From JAGPUQ01 sp049325095 (lineage in GTDB: Bacteria; Pseudomonadota; Gammaproteobacteria; Pseudomonadales; Porticoccaceae): DNA of 64,000 bases. Position numbers and translations under genes: made by a program. The notes under the pieces are model-generated. The model was given only the letters and a program-made list of their open reading frames with translations, was not told the DNA's origin and did not search any database. Shown piece after piece: positions 62,439 to 64,000 of the stretch. Location: positions 1-64,000 of the forward strand of contig JBMOPO010000040.1 in the NCBI GenBank assembly GCA_049325095.1, given 5' to 3'. Position 1 is the first letter of the stretch. The number at the start of each line of letters is the position of its first letter.

Positions 62439-64000
62439 ATGGCGAAAGACCCGGTATGCGGCATGCAGGTGGCGGAGGAGCGCGCGGCTGGTAGCACCGT
62501 CCACGCCGGGCACACGTACTACTTCTGCTCGAACCGGTGTCTCGACAAGTTTCGCGCCGACCCGGCGGCCTACGCCGACGCGGATGCCGCCTCGCCCGCC
62601 GTCTGCCACCACCACGCCCACCCGGATCGCCCTGCCGCTGCGCCCAGACCGGCGCCGCCGGGGGCGATCTGGACCTGTCCCATGCACCCCGAAGTGCGCC
62701 AGGACCGTCCCGGCGACTGCCCGATCTGCGGCATGGCGCTGGAACCCCTGGACCTCGCCGCCGAGCCGGAGCACAACCCCGAGCTCGCCGACATGACCCG
62801 CCGGTTGTGGGTGGCGGCCGCGTTCACGCTGCCGGTGCTGGTGCTGGCGATGGGCGCCATGGTGCCGGGTCTCGCCGGGTTGCTGCCGCACGGGCCGGCC
62901 GGGCGCTGGCTGGAGCTGGCGCTGGCCACCCCGGTGGTGCTGTGGAGCGGCTGGCCGTTCTTCGTGCGCGCGTACCGCTCGGTGCGCACGTGGAATCTGA
63001 ACATGTTCACGCTGATCGGCCTCGGCATCGGCGTGGCCTATGCCTACAGCCTCGTCGCTACGCTGGCACCGGGCGTCTTTCCGGATTCATTCCGCGACGC
63101 GGGCGGACGGGTCGCGGTGTACTTCGAGGCGGCGGCCGTCATCGTCACCCTGGTGCTGCTCGGTCAGGTCATGGAACTGCGCGCGCGCAGCTCGACCAAC
63201 GCCGCCATCCGCGCGCTGCTGGGTCTGGCGCCCAAGACCGCGCGGCGCATCGCGCCCGACGGCAGCGAATCCGATGTGCCGCTCGAAGCCGTGCAGGTCG
63301 GCGACCGCTTGCGCGTGCGGCCCGGCGAGAAGGTGCCGGTAGACGGTGTGGTGCTGGAGGGCCACAGCGCCGTGGACGAGTCCATGATCTCCGGCGAGCC
63401 GATCCCGGTGGAGAAGGCGGCAGGTGACGGCGTGATCGGCGCCACCGTCAACGGCACCGGATCGCTGGTGATCGAGGCCCGCAGGGTGGGCAGCGACACC
63501 CTGCTCGCGCAGATCGTGCAGATGGTGGCCGAGGCCAGCCGCTCACGCGCCCCGATCCAGAACCTGGTGGACGTGGTGGCCGCCTATTTCGTCCAGGCCG
63601 TGGTCGGCATCGCCATCCTCACCTTCATCGTCTGGGGAATTTGGGGCCCGCAGCCGGCGCTGGCCTATGCGCTCATTAACGCCGTGGCCGTGCTGATCAT
63701 CGCCTGCCCCTGCGCGCTGGGGCTGGCCACGCCCATGTCGATCATGGTGGCGAGCGGCAAGGGCGCCTCAATGGGCGTGCTGTTCAAGAATGCCGAGGCC
63801 ATCCAGACCCTGCGCGAGGTCGACACCCTGGTGGTCGACAAGACCGGCACCCTCACCGAGGGCCGGCCGCGCTTGCAGGACGTAGTGGTCGCCGAAGGCG
63901 TTGACGAAAGCGAGGTCCTGCGCCTGGCGGCGACGCTCGAGCGCGGCAGCGAGCACCCGCTGGCTGCCGCCATCGTTGCCGGTGCGCAGGCGCGCGGTGT
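62439..64000 (+). CDS. Copper-exporting P1B-type ATPase (partial, runs off window)
   Basis: 520 residues seen; no stop before the window end. N-terminal YHS-like metal domain (DPVCGMQV...YYFCSNRCLDKF, 1-45), then a heavy-metal-binding domain WTCPMHPEVRQDRPGDCPICGMAL (about 80-105), six membrane helices so far with the CPC transport motif IACPCALGLATP, TGE-type SGEP and the phosphorylated Asp in DKTGTLTEG. No HMA (MxCxxC) domain; the YHS plus CPMHP layout is common in copper-island ATPases. Final gene of the copper group here. Confidence 0.94.
   Translation, partial: MAKDPVCGMQVAEERAAGSTVHAGHTYYFCSNRCLDKFRADPAAYADADAASPAVCHHHAHPDRPAAAPRPAPPGAIWTCPMHPEVRQDRPGDCPICGMALEPLDLAAEPEHNPELADMTRRLWVAAAFTLPVLVLAMGAMVPGLAGLLPHGPAGRWLELALATPVVLWSGWPFFVRAYRSVRTWNLNMFTLIGLGIGVAYAYSLVATLAPGVFPDSFRDAGGRVAVYFEAAAVIVTLVLLGQVMELRARSSTNAAIRALLGLAPKTARRIAPDGSESDVPLEAVQVGDRLRVRPGEKVPVDGVVLEGHSAVDESMISGEPIPVEKAAGDGVIGATVNGTGSLVIEARRVGSDTLLAQIVQMVAEASRSRAPIQNLVDVVAAYFVQAVVGIAILTFIVWGIWGPQPALAYALINAVAVLIIACPCALGLATPMSIMVASGKGASMGVLFKNAEAIQTLREVDTLVVDKTGTLTEGRPRLQDVVVAEGVDESEVLRLAATLERGSEHPLAAAIVAGAQARG

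Overview
This is a high-GC stretch from a proteobacterium, most likely a gammaproteobacterium. The block rplM-rpsI-petA-petBC-sspA-sspB, the fap-type amyloid operon, the thiO/thiS/thiG thiamine layout and the PVWY quinol-site motif in cytochrome b all fit that placement. Genus cannot be fixed from the sequence. Genes are tightly packed, with many 1-10 nt overlaps and GTG starts.

Layout. (1) 1-6714: a TPP-riboswitch-controlled thiamine operon, thiC-thiO-thiS-thiG-thiDE (fusion)-thiF (rhodanese fusion). (2) 6760-8371: a crotonase, an FkbM-type methyltransferase and tRNA-Arg(TCG). (3) 8578-14608: ribosomal proteins L13/S9, the cytochrome bc1 complex with cytochrome b and c1 fused in one reading frame, SspA/SspB and a thiolase. 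(4) 14609-23402: a functional-amyloid (Fap-like) locus. It holds a VpsR-like sigma-54 activator, a sigma-54 promoter, two Cys-free repeat proteins (one very acidic), a C39 peptidase (FapD), a FapE-like protein, the FapF porin and a Sel1 protein. (5) 23335-38534: a mostly minus-strand block with an MFS exporter, an amidohydrolase and a biuret-utilisation cluster (BiuH, AtzF, a BMP-type ABC importer, a Tsx-like outer-membrane channel, an NCS2 permease, a second frameshifted cysteine hydrolase). A divergent GntR regulator follows; its palindrome TTGTATACAA recurs with one change before the cluster's two other transcription units. (6) 38701-47403: UbiX, an RND efflux pair, a luciferase-like monooxygenase, AcuI, a flavin reductase and a GST. 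(7) 47609-55373: MoeA, then an oxygenase/amidohydrolase/MaoC catabolic group with DedA, and an orphan Anbu peptidase. (8) 55563-57629: an alpha-glucan phosphorylase between two inverted, ~95% identical copies of a multi-hairpin element; a diverged third copy lies at 38550-38701. (9) 57633-64000: a copper island with a broken CsoR-like repressor, small periplasmic proteins, CopA oxidase, CopB, an EF-hand/Met-rich protein behind a perfect FNR-type box, and a Cu P-type ATPase that runs off the window.

The best leads are the acidic Fap operon with its complete sigma-54 circuit, the hairpin element whose variation falls mainly in loops, the operator-defined biuret regulon, and the cytochrome b-c1 fusion. 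Three genes (biuH, its paralogue and the csoR remnant) carry apparent single-base frameshifts; whether these are real or sequencing errors cannot be told here.
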